From: Vagococcus zengguangii
GTDB lineage: Bacteria > Bacillota > Bacilli > Lactobacillales > Vagococcaceae
Direction of reading: 5' to 3'
Assembly (NCBI RefSeq): GCF_005145005.1
Contig: NZ_CP039712.1
Location: forward strand, 961,001 to 1,025,000
DNA: 64,000 nt
Shown: piece by piece, positions 51,806 through 61,236 of the stretch
How the letters are laid out: every line of letters begins with the position of its first letter
How positions within the stretch are numbered: position 1 is the stretch's first letter
The notes under the pieces: generated by a model
The model's input: only the letters and a program-made list of their open reading frames with translations
The model's database searches: none
What the model was told of the DNA's origin: nothing
Translations under genes and position numbers: made by a program

Positions 51806-53122
51806 ATGAAAAAGACAACGGAACAATTCAAAGAAGAAATTTTTGGAAAATATGGGAATGAGTTTGATATTTTAGGTGAGTATCAAGGAAAAGAAATTCC
51901 TCTGTTAGTCAGACATCACGTCAATGGATCATATCATGATTATAAGGTTAGGCCAGCGGATTTAAAAAGAAGAGGTTCATGCTCTATTTGTCATAGAAGA
52001 AAAAGAACGCATGACGAATTTGTAAAAGAGGTTGACGCATTAGTTGGGGGAGAATATATTGTTGCATCTCACTATATAAATTCAAAAACAAAAGTCACAT
52101 TTCTTCATCTGACAGAAGAAGGTATCCATTTATTTAACATGACACCAGATGCATTTATTAATCAGCATTCCAGATGTCCAGAATGTTGTGTGCGACGTGT
52201 TCCTGATTCATTAGAGGTAATGATGGCAAAATTAGAAGACAAGTTTAGTGGTGAGTTTGAGTATAAAGAGGGATATGTTAATGGTCAAACTAATTGTCAA
52301 TTCGTTCATCATACTGATTTGGGATCTCATGAGATTATATCAACTCCAGCGAGATTATTGAATACAGGAGGCTGTGGTGTCTGCAAAAATACTAATCTTT
52401 CGCATGATGATTTTGTTCAATTATTATTCGAAAAATATGGTGATGAATTTACAGTTCTTTCTACCTACAATTTAACATCAAACAAGTTATTAGTTAGACA
52501 TAACACGAAGGAAAACCCACATGATTTTGAAGTGATTGCCGGGGATTTATTGCACCGAAAGACGTGTTGTGTTTGTAATCCGCGTTCAAAAACACATGAA
52601 GAATTTGTTGAGCAAATCAAAGAGAAATTTGGAGAAGAGTATGAGGTATTAAGTCGATACATAAACAATAAAACACCTATACGGGTAAGACATATATGTG
52701 AAACTGGTGAGCATGAATTCATAAAAGAACCATCAAGTATGATAAATCAACATCAAGGATGTCCTCTATGTGCTCCACGAAGTAAAGGAGAAGAAAAAAT
52801 TCAGCAATATCTTGAGCAAACTGGACGAGAATATCAGAAGGAATTTCATATTTCTTTAACTAACAATACGTTCATGAGAGTGGATTTCATGATTTTAGAG
52901 AATGGCCAACCGATTGCTGGTATTGAATATGATGGAGAGCAACATTTTCATCCAGTTGAGCAATTTGGAGGAAAAGAAGGATTTGAGAAAACTCAGGCGA
53001 GAGATCAAGTGAAAAATCAATATTTTAAAGATATGGGAATTCCGCTATTAAGGATTTCGTATTTAGAGTATGAGAGAATTGAAGAAATCTTATCTGAAAA
53101 CATAAATCTTTGGTTTAGCTAA
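51806..53122 (+). CDS. Five-fold CxxC zinc-repeat protein with C-terminal DUF559/Vsr-like nuclease domain
   Basis: The 438-residue protein has five repeats of about 65 residues, each ending in a CxxC knuckle (C59/C62, C124/C127, C190/C193, C254/C257, C319/C322). A repeat typically reads THxEFV, GEEYxVLSxYINxKT, VRH, then NQHxxCPxC. The last part (330-430) resembles a PD-(D/E)XK nuclease of the DUF559/Vsr type: MRVDFMI with Asp360, AGIEYDGEQHF with Glu374 and Asp376, RDQVKNQYFKDMGIPLLRISY. I infer a DNA-binding array plus nuclease. It lies 36 bases after the recombinase and may be co-expressed with it. No exact name is known to me. Confidence 0.75.
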   Translation: MKKTTEQFKEEIFGKYGNEFDILGEYQGKEIPLLVRHHVNGSYHDYKVRPADLKRRGSCSICHRRKRTHDEFVKEVDALVGGEYIVASHYINSKTKVTFLHLTEEGIHLFNMTPDAFINQHSRCPECCVRRVPDSLEVMMAKLEDKFSGEFEYKEGYVNGQTNCQFVHHTDLGSHEIISTPARLLNTGGCGVCKNTNLSHDDFVQLLFEKYGDEFTVLSTYNLTSNKLLVRHNTKENPHDFEVIAGDLLHRKTCCVCNPRSKTHEEFVEQIKEKFGEEYEVLSRYINNKTPIRVRHICETGEHEFIKEPSSMINQHQGCPLCAPRSKGEEKIQQYLEQTGREYQKEFHISLTNNTFMRVDFMILENGQPIAGIEYDGEQHFHPVEQFGGKEGFEKTQARDQVKNQYFKDMGIPLLRISYLEYERIEEILSENINLWFS

Positions 53123-53153
53123 GATATCAAGAATTTTGAAATGTATCATATTA

Positions 53154-53183
53154 AAAAGGGCTGATTTGTTCAGTCCTTTTTAT
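53154..53183 (+). terminator. Terminator of the zinc-repeat nuclease gene
   Basis: AAAAGGGCTGA (53154-53164) pairs with TCAGTCCTTTT (53170-53180), one G-T pair, then T. Confidence 0.85.
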
Positions 53184-53325
53184 TTATTCATAAAGTATGT
53201 TCTGATAATAAATTCTTCTGAAGGTTATAAAAAACTATGAAATGGCAATTATAACGGTTAATATAGAAGTGTATGTAAAAAAAATATAGAAAATAATATA
53301 GATATATTATAAAGGAGTGTCGCAA

Positions 53326-54924
53326 GTGGCAACTACAACGTCAAAAACATTATCACAAGCACTATGGAATTCAGCGGATATTTTGCGTTCTAAGATGGAC
53401 GCTAATGAGTATAAAACCTATTTACTTAGCTTGGTGTTTTATAAGTACTTATCAGATAAAATGCTGTTAAAAGCTTCTGAGTTATTAGAATCCGATACAG
53501 ATGATTTAGCACAAGCACAACGTAATTTTGAGGAAGCCTTTGCAGATGAGGAATTGCGTGATGAGCTAATTAATGCGGTAAAAGAAGATGTCTCGTATGT
53601 GATTGAACCTAAATTAACGTTTACTCATTTAGTGGACATGGTTAACAAAGGGAAGTTCCAATTAGAAGATTTAGCTCAAGGCTTCAGAGAGATAGAGCAG
53701 TCAAGTGAGATATTTGAAAATCTATTCGAAGATGTGGACTTATATTCAAAAAAATTAGGACCAAACAGCAGTAAACAAAATCAAACGATCTCAGCCTTAA
53801 TGAAGGAATTAGCAACATTAGATATCGCACACAATGGCGATATGTTAGGCGATGCTTACGAGTATCTAATCGGAGAGTTTGCGGCCGATTCTGGTAAAAA
53901 AGCCGGCGAATTCTATACACCACAACCGGTATCACAGTTAATGACGAAAATTGTCATGCAAGGCAAAGAAAATCAAAAAGGCTTTTCTGTCTATGACCCG
54001 ACGATGGGTTCAGGTTCCCTAATGTTGAATGCCAAGAAGTATTCGAATGAGCCTGGTACGATTGGTTATTTCGGACAAGAATTAAACACGTCTACATTCA
54101 ACTTAGCGCGTATGAACATGATTCTACATGGAGTGGATATCGAGAACCAGCATTTGAATAATGCGGATACCTTGGATGGAGATTGGCCAACAGATGAGCC
54201 AACCAACTTCGAAGCAGTTCTAATGAACCCACCTTATTCTGCTAAGTGGTCTGCCGAAAAAGGTTTCTTAGATGATCCACGTTTTTCATCTTATGGGGTA
54301 TTAGCGCCAAAATCAAAAGCCGATTTTGCGTTTCTATTACATGGTTTCTATCATTTAAAAGATACGGGAACAATGGCGATTGTCTTGCCTCATGGTGTCT
54401 TATTCCGTGGTGCAGCAGAAGGGAAGATTCGTCAAGCGTTGTTAGATCAAGGTGCGATTGATACTGTAATTGGTTTACCTGCTAATATCTTCTTCAATAC
54501 AAGTATTCCAACGACGATTATTATTTTGAAAAAAAATCGTTCATCTCGTGATGTTTTCTTTATTGATGCATCAAATGACTTTGAAAAAGCGAAAACGCAA
54601 AATAATTTAACACCAGAGCATATTGAAAAAATATTAGAAACCTATATCAAGCGTGAAAATATTGAGAAATATGCCCACTTAGCTTCATTTGAAGAAATCG
54701 TTGAGAATGACTTTAACTTAAATATTCCACGTTACGTCGACACATTTGAGGAAGAAGAACCCATTAACCTAACTGAGTTATCTAATAGCATGAGAGCAAC
54801 AAATAAAGCTATTGTACAAGCTGAAACTGAATTATATGACATGATGAAAGAATTAACAGCCAATAATGATGAAACAGCACAACAATTAGCTGATTTGATG
54901 AGTTTATTACAGGTAGGTGAGTAA
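53326..54924 (+). CDS. hsdM: Type I restriction-modification methyltransferase subunit
   Basis: HsdM methylates adenine in the sites chosen by HsdS and forms the core of the M2S or R2M2S complex. The 532-residue protein has an N-terminal helical HsdM domain (about 5-130), the AdoMet motif VYDPTMGSGSLML (about 220) and catalytic NPPY (about 301, MNPPYSAKW), with an N6-adenine methylase arrangement. GTG 53326 is 8 bases from AAAGGAG; the earlier GTG 53317 overlaps that site. hsdS follows one base after its stop. Confidence 0.96.
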   Translation: MATTTSKTLSQALWNSADILRSKMDANEYKTYLLSLVFYKYLSDKMLLKASELLESDTDDLAQAQRNFEEAFADEELRDELINAVKEDVSYVIEPKLTFTHLVDMVNKGKFQLEDLAQGFREIEQSSEIFENLFEDVDLYSKKLGPNSSKQNQTISALMKELATLDIAHNGDMLGDAYEYLIGEFAADSGKKAGEFYTPQPVSQLMTKIVMQGKENQKGFSVYDPTMGSGSLMLNAKKYSNEPGTIGYFGQELNTSTFNLARMNMILHGVDIENQHLNNADTLDGDWPTDEPTNFEAVLMNPPYSAKWSAEKGFLDDPRFSSYGVLAPKSKADFAFLLHGFYHLKDTGTMAIVLPHGVLFRGAAEGKIRQALLDQGAIDTVIGLPANIFFNTSIPTTIIILKKNRSSRDVFFIDASNDFEKAKTQNNLTPEHIEKILETYIKRENIEKYAHLASFEEIVENDFNLNIPRYVDTFEEEEPINLTELSNSMRATNKAIVQAETELYDMMKELTANNDETAQQLADLMSLLQVGE

Positions 54925-54925
54925 A

Positions 54926-56152
54926 ATGGCGAGTAACATAACTAAACAACCTGAAATACGATTTGACGGATTTAGTGACGATTGGGAACAGCGTAAGTTA
55001 GGTGAAGTTTCTCAAATAATGAGTGGAGGAACCCCAAGTACATCTACTCCTGAATTTTGGAACGGAGGCATAGATTGGTATTCTCCTGTAGAAATTGGCG
55101 ACCAAATATTTGTGAATGGAAGTCAAAAAAAGATTACTGAACTGGGTCTACAAAAAAGTTCTGCTAAGATATTACCGGTAGGAACAGTTTTATTTACTTC
55201 TCGTGCAGGTATTGGAAATACAGCTATATTAGCAAAAGAAGGTTGTACCAATCAAGGATTTCAATCAATAGTACCTGGAGACGAATTAGATTCTTATTTT
55301 ATTTTTTCAAGAACAAATGAGTTGAAAAGATATGGAGAAACCAATGGAGCTGGTTCAACTTTTACAGAAATTTCAGGTAAACAAATGGCTAAAATGCCGA
55401 TACTTATTCCTAAAATGGACGAACAAAAGAAAATTGGTGCGTTTTTTAAGACCCTCGACCATGCTGTCGCTCTTCAGAATTGTAAGTTAGAAGAAATGCA
55501 ATTATATAAAAAAGCCATGCTTCAAAAAATGTTTCCAAAAAATGGTGAAAAAGTACCTGAAATACGATTTGACGGATTTAATAACGATTGGGAACAGCGT
55601 AAGATTGGAGAATTATATAAAACGTATTCAGGTGCAACACCATTAAGAAGCAAAAAAGAAAATTTTATTAATCCTACAACTCCATGGATAAAAACAACTG
55701 ATTTAAGGAATATGGCAATAATCTTTAACGAGGAAAATATCTCAGATATAGCAGCAAATAAATTAAAACTACTTCCAAAAAATACGGTGTTAATAGCAAT
55801 GTATGGGGGATTTAACCAAATTGGTAGAACAGGTTTACTAACGTATTCTGCAACCATAAATCAAGCATTAACTGCGTTAGAACCTATTGATGATGTAAAT
55901 TCATATTTTTTAATTACAGAATTAAATTATAGAGTCAATGAATGGAAAAAACTTGCAGCAAGTAGTCGAAAAGACCCTAATATAACAAAAAAAGATGTGG
56001 AAAATTTTATTCTTTATTATCCTGATTTAGAAGAACAACAAAAAATTGGAGCCTTCTTCAAGTCGTTGGATGATATTATCGATCTTCAAAATAATAAGGT
56101 GAAAAAGTTAAAAGAAATGAAGAAAGCACTATTGCAGAAAATGTTTGTTTAA
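54926..56152 (+). CDS. hsdS: Type I restriction-modification specificity subunit
   Basis: HsdS recognises the two half-sites. The 408-residue protein has two target-recognition domains, residues about 25-165 (LGEVSQIMSGGTPSTSTPEFW) and about 227-365 (IGELYKTYSGATPLRSKKENF), each followed by a coiled-coil spacer (KKIGAFFKTLDHAVALQNCKL; QKIGAFFKSLDDIIDLQNNKV). Each TRD is preceded by the same PEIRFDGFxxDWEQRK segment, encoded by a 48-bp direct repeat. ATG 54926 follows AGGTGAG. Only one full hsdS is in the window; no inverted partial copy was seen. Confidence 0.95.
   Translation: MASNITKQPEIRFDGFSDDWEQRKLGEVSQIMSGGTPSTSTPEFWNGGIDWYSPVEIGDQIFVNGSQKKITELGLQKSSAKILPVGTVLFTSRAGIGNTAILAKEGCTNQGFQSIVPGDELDSYFIFSRTNELKRYGETNGAGSTFTEISGKQMAKMPILIPKMDEQKKIGAFFKTLDHAVALQNCKLEEMQLYKKAMLQKMFPKNGEKVPEIRFDGFNNDWEQRKIGELYKTYSGATPLRSKKENFINPTTPWIKTTDLRNMAIIFNEENISDIAANKLKLLPKNTVLIAMYGGFNQIGRTGLLTYSATINQALTALEPIDDVNSYFLITELNYRVNEWKKLAASSRKDPNITKKDVENFILYYPDLEEQQKIGAFFKSLDDIIDLQNNKVKKLKEMKKALLQKMFV
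54950..54997. repeat. 48-bp direct repeat in hsdS (partner 55556-55603)
   Basis: The two copies differ at two of 48 positions (GTG against ATA in the middle). They are 606 bp apart, exactly 202 codons, and precede TRD1 and TRD2. Recombination between them would delete TRD1 in frame; between alleles they allow domain swaps. Confidence 0.95.
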
Positions 56153-56231
56153 TAATAAAAATCTCTTTTCTTATAGAAAGGAGATTTTTTGAATTTGGTT
56201 ATAGTAAAAATATAAAAAGGTGGTAACGATA

Positions 56232-57449
56232 TTGCAAGAATCCATAACTAATTTTATTACTGATAATAAGGACATACTAATAACAATAATTTTTTCTTTT
56301 GTAGCAATTATATTAGCTTTAGATGAAGATGCTTTAGATAAAAAATACCAAAAAAAGATAATACTCGTTATATATTGTATGATGTATTATTTGCTTATTA
56401 TATCGAATAATATCATATCGGTTAATAAAGCTATGGTATATAGTTTAGTAATGTTAGGAATAGTTCTAATATTCTTTACAATTAACGTATCTTATTCAAA
56501 TGAAAAGAAGTACTTAGAAAGAGAATTATCGGTGTTAGATTACTTTTTTCTAAATTTTATGAAAAGCTTTTTTATAACAAAATACTACATTTTTATTTTA
56601 TTCGTAATTATAGAGAGGTTAATAAACGGTATACCTAAAGGATACTCCAATACGATTACTATATTAGAATTTTCGTTTATGATCCTAATTCCGATATATC
56701 ATTTATTGTCTAATTCAAATGATTGTTTTGGAACAGTTGAATTTTCTAAAACAAGGGATACCGTTTTGGAAAACTCAAAATTAGTTATCAAAAAGACAGA
56801 CGAGGAATTAATGGAGATAAGTAGGTTATTATCATTATTAGTTTATTTAGAAGATAAAATGCTATTTGATAGAAAGGAAGTTTGTGTAACATTACCTTCG
56901 TTATTGGAAGGAAGAAAAAAGTATCGATGTAGAATATTACAATCTAATTCTACTAAAGCAAATGATAATAAATCATTAATCAGATATTCATTTAAATTAG
57001 TTAGATCCCCATTAAAAGCCTTGAGAACTTTAAAAAAATATAAACGTGGGTATTCAACATTATTAACACAGTATATTAGAATTAGTTGTATGTATCCTAA
57101 TTCATACAATTATACTTTCAGAAGAAAATTATTCGTAGAACATATATACTGTAAATTATTTTATAAAAGTTGGAGAAGATTTTTTGTAAGGATAAAATTT
57201 TTGGGAGAAGATAAGTCATTTGATTATGTTAGAACTCTTACTTTGTTAGCTTATTATAAGAAGGTTTTAGAAGAACCAATAAATGAATTAGAGTTAATAA
57301 ATAAATTACAATCATCCGGGAGTAAAGAAATTCTTGTTGAAATTGCAAACTGTTTTTATGAAATTAATGGAGAACATCATATTTATAGAGAAGATTTAAT
57401 AAATAGAATTTATTCTTCAATACATATTTATAAAAATAGTATTAGATAA
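56232..57449 (+). CDS. Unrecognised five-helix membrane protein inside the type I R-M locus
   Basis: The 405-residue protein, from TTG 56232 (8 bases after AAGGTGG), resembles no family I can name. Residues 1-165 hold about five membrane helices (15-30, 43-62, 69-86, 114-133, 143-160). The remaining 240 residues are basic and probably cytosolic, with VRSPLKALRTLKKYKRGYSTLL and HIYCKLFYKSWRRFFVRIKFLG. Base composition is visibly more AT-rich than hsdS and hsdR, suggesting separate origin. It lies between hsdS and hsdR on the same strand, and hsdR has its own promoter downstream. A membrane effector linked to restriction is one possibility; it is only an inference. Confidence 0.8.
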   Translation: MQESITNFITDNKDILITIIFSFVAIILALDEDALDKKYQKKIILVIYCMMYYLLIISNNIISVNKAMVYSLVMLGIVLIFFTINVSYSNEKKYLERELSVLDYFFLNFMKSFFITKYYIFILFVIIERLINGIPKGYSNTITILEFSFMILIPIYHLLSNSNDCFGTVEFSKTRDTVLENSKLVIKKTDEELMEISRLLSLLVYLEDKMLFDRKEVCVTLPSLLEGRKKYRCRILQSNSTKANDNKSLIRYSFKLVRSPLKALRTLKKYKRGYSTLLTQYIRISCMYPNSYNYTFRRKLFVEHIYCKLFYKSWRRFFVRIKFLGEDKSFDYVRTLTLLAYYKKVLEEPINELELINKLQSSGSKEILVEIANCFYEINGEHHIYREDLINRIYSSIHIYKNSIR

Positions 57450-57543
57450 AATTAAGCAAAAAACCTTTAAAGATAGTGTTATATAAGAAATTTGAAATAC
57501 TATTAAGTAAAATTAACGAAGTAACAATTTGGTACGTTTGCTA

Positions 57544-57552
57544 TGATATAAT
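57544..57552 (+). promoter_or_regulatory. Extended -10 promoter of hsdR
   Basis: TG (57544-57545) and TATAAT (57547-57552) lie 37 bases before ATG 57590. hsdR is therefore probably transcribed separately from hsdMS. Confidence 0.6.
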
Positions 57553-57589
57553 TTTTAGTATAAAGAAATAAGCGGAAAGTAGGGTAGCT

Positions 57590-60500
57590 ATGTACTCATT
57601 TACTTCAGAAGAAATTATGGAAAATAACTTAATTCAACAATTAATTACAGGAGAATCGCAGTGGACGTATCGTGAAGATCTACGTACAGAAGATGATTTA
57701 TGGGCTAATTTCAAACAAAAATTGGAAGCGAATAATAAACAAGTTTTGAATGATGTCATGTTAACGAACCAAGAATTTCAACAAATCAAAAATCAATTAA
57801 CTTTTGCGAATTTTTATCGAGCGGCTGAATGGTTAAGTGGTGAGAATGGTATTGCGAAAGTCGAAGTGCAACGCGAAGATGCCTCGCTTGGTACCATTCG
57901 TCTAATCGTCATGAAGAACCGTGATATTGCAGCGGGTATTTCTTCTTATGAAGTCATTAATCAATATCGTTCAAGTAAAGATAGTGCACAAGACCGCAAT
58001 CGTCGTTTTGATGTGACATTACTAATCAATGGGTTGCCTATGATTCATATTGAATTAAAAAATAAACGAGAACCTTATATGGATGCGTTCCGTCAGATTG
58101 ATAAATACTTAAAAGAAGGTAAGTTTACCGGTATTTTCTCAAGCCTACAGATGTTTGTCGTGACAAACGGCGTTGATACTCGCTACATTGCGGCTTCAAT
58201 TAGTAGTAAACTAAAGCCGGCTTTCTTAACAAAATGGGTTGATAAAGACAATCAACCTGTGACGGATTATTTAGATTTTGCTCGAGAGGTCTTATCTATT
58301 CCAATGGCTCATAGAATGGTTGCGCACTATTCTGTTCTCGATAATGAACGTAAGTCGTTGATTCTTCTACGTCCGTATCAAATTCACGCAATTGAAGCGG
58401 TTAAAGAGGCTTCTAAGCATCGTCAAGGTGGTTTTGTCTGGCATACGACCGGTTCAGGAAAAACGCTAACCAGTTATAAGTGTGCTCGTAACTTATTACA
58501 AATCCCATCAATTGATAAGACGATTTTTATTGTCGATCGAATTGACTTGGACCAACAAACATCTGCGTCATTTAACTCTTACGCGCAAAATGACGCGATT
58601 GAGATTAATGAAACAGAAAATGTCTCCGATTTAATCAAAAAATTAGGAAATGGTGACCGGTCAGGCATCGTAGTGACGACTATTCAGAAGTTAAACCATT
58701 TAATCAGACGATTAAATAATAAGCCAGACGGACGAGATTACAAAAAACTATCGCAATTACGCGTCGCTTTTGTCGTGGATGAATGTCATCGAGCGGTGAG
58801 TGCAGAGAAGAAAAACGAGATAGCGGAATTTTTCATTAATTCATTATGGTATGGTTTTACTGGAACCCCAATTTTTAAGGAAAACGCTAAAGATGAAAAA
58901 GGGAATATGGCCCGAACTACTTATGAGCAATATGGTGAATGTTTACATAACTATACAGTGAAAGAAGCTATTCATGATAAAGCAGTATTAGGTTTTCAAG
59001 TAGAATATAAGGCCACCTTTGAGGAAGAACAATTGGATGAGATTGTTGCAACTGTGACCGGTAAAGAGTTATCCGAAGTTGAAACAATGGACATGATGGT
59101 CCGTGAAGCTAAAGTACCTAAGAAGGTTTATGAAGAAGAGGAACATATGCTGGCGGTTATTAATTCTATCATCAACAAGTCTTCCAAGAAATTAGGTTTT
59201 AACAACGGTGTTGGGTACACGTATAATGCTATTTTAACTACGACATCAATTGCCCAAGCCCAAAAGTATTATGACTTGATTAAAGAAGTAAAAGCAGGTC
59301 ATTCATCGGTGAAAATATCAGAAAAAATTAAACGCGTCTTGCCAGATTTTCCTAAAGTAGCGATTACTTATTCGATTAGTGAGAATGAAGAATCTTCAGA
59401 GGTGAATCAGACGAAGATGAAGGAAGCGTTGTTGGATTACAATGCTGAATTTGGCACTAATTTTACCATTGATACGATGAGAGGTTATAACAGTAATGTG
59501 AACGACCGTCTGGCTCGTAAGAGAGAAAAGTATCAAGCCAGAAGTGAACAGTTAGACTTAGTCATTGTAGTGGACCGTCTGCTTACAGGATTTGATGCTC
59601 CATGTTTATCGACTATCTTTATTGATCGTCCGCCTATGCCGCCTCATAACTTGATACAGGCATTTTCTCGAACGAATCGTATCTTTGACTCTAAGAAGGA
59701 ATACGGCCAAGTGGTGACGTTCCAGTCGCCTGCTTTGTTTGAAGAAAGCGTGAAAGATGCCTTACGTTTGTATTCAAACGGTGGAGAGAATGAAGTATTA
59801 GCGCCGGAATGGGAAGAATCGAAAACGGCTTTTATTGAAGCAATCCACAGCCTAAGACAAATAGCGGAAGAACCTGAGAACATTGATATTGATGCCTCTC
59901 CAATCGAATGGTTGAAGAAGTTTGCAAAAGCTTATCAGCGCGTGGATAAGACGTTTAGTGCGGTTCAAGTTTATACAGAATATGAAGATGAGATGTTGGG
60001 CACCCTTTTCTCAATCACGATGCCTGAATTAGAAAATTATCATGGGAAATACCAAAACGCGTTAGAAAAAATTAAAGGCGAAGGACCTGGCCCTGATGAT
60101 GAGATTGAATTAGATGTGGAATACGAGTTGTCGTCTATCAAGACAGACAAGATAAACTACGAGTATATTTTAATGTTAATCCAATCATTTGTCCCAAGCG
60201 GTGATGATGACATTCAATTGGTACATACGATGAATGACAAAACGATGCAAGAAGTTGAGAAGTACTTAGAAGACCTTGCACGCACCAATCAAACCATGGC
60301 TAATATTGTCAAAGGAATTTGGCAAGATTTACAAGACAACCCTGAAAATTACCGTGATAAAGTAATTTCAATGGAAGTAGAAGCTGTCATTGAGCAAGCC
60401 AAGCAACAATTTGTCGAAGAAGTTTCAAAGGAATGGTATGTTGAAGAAGATAAATTGGCCTATTATGTAGATAATTACAAACACGGAAAAGAACATCAAT

Positions 60501-60652
60501 TAGGCGCCAGTGATTTATATAAGAGTGCTGATTACAATCAATACAAAACAACCGCTGAAAATCCAGTCATCAAATTGAGATATAGAAGTGAACTGTTTAA
60601 ACAAATTAATCAGAAGATTGAAGAAAATATTTTACCGTTACGAGAGAAGTAA
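57590..60652 (+). CDS. hsdR: Type I restriction endonuclease subunit R
   Basis: HsdR translocates DNA with ATP and cuts it. The 1020-residue protein has an N-terminal PD-(D/E)XK nuclease ([22 protein letters not shown] here in part: Asp near 140, E-x-K at about 152-154), then the SF2 helicase core: WHTTGSGKT (about 286), VVDECHRAV (about 396-404), [24 protein letters not shown] and [10 protein letters not shown], and a C-terminal helical region that docks to HsdM. AGTAGGG precedes ATG 57590; ATG 57617 is a weaker alternative. All catalytic motifs look intact. Confidence 0.96.
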   Translation: MYSFTSEEIMENNLIQQLITGESQWTYREDLRTEDDLWANFKQKLEANNKQVLNDVMLTNQEFQQIKNQLTFANFYRAAEWLSGENGIAKVEVQREDASLGTIRLIVMKNRDIAAGISSYEVINQYRSSKDSAQDRNRRFDVTLLINGLPMIHIELKNKREPYMDAFRQIDKYLKEGKFTGIFSSLQMFVVTNGVDTRYIAASISSKLKPAFLTKWVDKDNQPVTDYLDFAREVLSIPMAHRMVAHYSVLDNERKSLILLRPYQIHAIEAVKEASKHRQGGFVWHTTGSGKTLTSYKCARNLLQIPSIDKTIFIVDRIDLDQQTSASFNSYAQNDAIEINETENVSDLIKKLGNGDRSGIVVTTIQKLNHLIRRLNNKPDGRDYKKLSQLRVAFVVDECHRAVSAEKKNEIAEFFINSLWYGFTGTPIFKENAKDEKGNMARTTYEQYGECLHNYTVKEAIHDKAVLGFQVEYKATFEEEQLDEIVATVTGKELSEVETMDMMVREAKVPKKVYEEEEHMLAVINSIINKSSKKLGFNNGVGYTYNAILTTTSIAQAQKYYDLIKEVKAGHSSVKISEKIKRVLPDFPKVAITYSISENEESSEVNQTKMKEALLDYNAEFGTNFTIDTMRGYNSNVNDRLARKREKYQARSEQLDLVIVVDRLLTGFDAPCLSTIFIDRPPMPPHNLIQAFSRTNRIFDSKKEYGQVVTFQSPALFEESVKDALRLYSNGGENEVLAPEWEESKTAFIEAIHSLRQIAEEPENIDIDASPIEWLKKFAKAYQRVDKTFSAVQVYTEYEDEMLGTLFSITMPELENYHGKYQNALEKIKGEGPGPDDEIELDVEYELSSIKTDKINYEYILMLIQSFVPSGDDDIQLVHTMNDKTMQEVEKYLEDLARTNQTMANIVKGIWQDLQDNPENYRDKVISMEVEAVIEQAKQQFVEEVSKEWYVEEDKLAYYVDNYKHGKEHQLGASDLYKSADYNQYKTTAENPVIKLRYRSELFKQINQKIEENILPLREK

Positions 60653-60664
60653 TTAAATAATTAG

Positions 60665-60704
60665 TAGGGAGAGAGTTAGGAAGTAGACTTTCTCCCTATT
60701 TTTT
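60665..60704 (+). terminator. Terminator of hsdR
   Basis: TAGGGAGA (60665-60672) pairs with TCTCCCTA (60691-60698), then six T. Confidence 0.85.
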
Positions 60705-60718
60705 GGTACCATAAATTC

Positions 60719-61039
60719 TTGACTAATTAGTTAGTAGATGTTATTTATGTATAAGAAGTGAGGAACTCATGTTAGCCTTATTGGAGTTCTTGAGACACAT
60801 AAAAGTGTCTGCCTGAAAGGGTGTCGGTGATTCGACAGTGATGAAAGGGCTATTCATCAAAAACTTACTTAAAGACTCATAAGGTGCAGAGTCTATAATG
60901 CAACCTCACTTGACAGCTACTTAGTTGTCATTAGAAAAAATCCGGCATAGGAAAAGCCTTATAACATTAAATGTTATAAAAGCAATGCACCTATTAAAAA
61001 GTAAAAGCGAATGTGCTGGTGGCATGTTCGCCTTTTTTT
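60719..61039 (+). ncRNA. Possible structured RNA: promoter, string of hairpins, terminator
   Basis: TTGACT (60719-60724) and TATTTA (60742-60747), 17 bases apart, could drive transcription. Then follow hairpins at 60761-60791 (8 bp with one G-T), 60793-60810 (6 bp), 60822-60837 (5 bp), 60840-60858 (6 bp), 60873-60894 (6 bp), 60911-60930 (5 bp plus two with wobble) and 60961-60977 (7 bp). A terminator with a 10-bp stem (61007-61031) and seven T ends it. No coding frame covers the first two thirds. I cannot match it to a known RNA family; it might also be a 5' leader of the small gene that follows. Confidence 0.45.
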
Positions 61040-61059
61040 ATAAAAAGGAGGGATATGTT

Positions 61060-61236
61060 ATGAGAGTGATTAACGCAAAAGATGTTGCAAATATCAAACT
61101 ACTGGAAGAAGCACTCAAAATGGAAATACCATCTCTTGAACTAAAACAAGGAAGACAACGCCCAAGAAATCCTGATGAAAAAGAAGTGCTGTTACGCTGG
61201 GAAAGGAAACGTGGCACAAAGATTGGAACGATATAG
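61060..61236 (+). CDS. Small hypothetical protein (58 aa)
   Basis: ATG 61060 follows AAAAGGAGGG (61044-61053), a strong ribosome-binding site. The product begins MRVINAKDVANIKLLEEALKM and ends with a basic segment (LLRWERKRGTKIGTI). It has no signal peptide or membrane helix. No family is recognised. It may be the truncated start of a longer mobile-element gene, because the basic end stops abruptly in DNA without other genes. The longer frame back to 60925 overlaps the terminator and is rejected. Confidence 0.45.
   Translation: MRVINAKDVANIKLLEEALKMEIPSLELKQGRQRPRNPDEKEVLLRWERKRGTKIGTI

Noticed and set aside
60750-61040. T-box, group II intron or tmRNA in the hairpin region
   Set aside because: No T-box GGTGG sequence, no intron domain V and no tmRNA ends could be recognised. 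Only the neutral description as a possible structured RNA is kept.
60925-61236. 103-codon frame starting at 60925
   Set aside because: The first 45 codons cross a terminator and hairpins and the start has no ribosome-binding site. The start at 61060 has a strong one.
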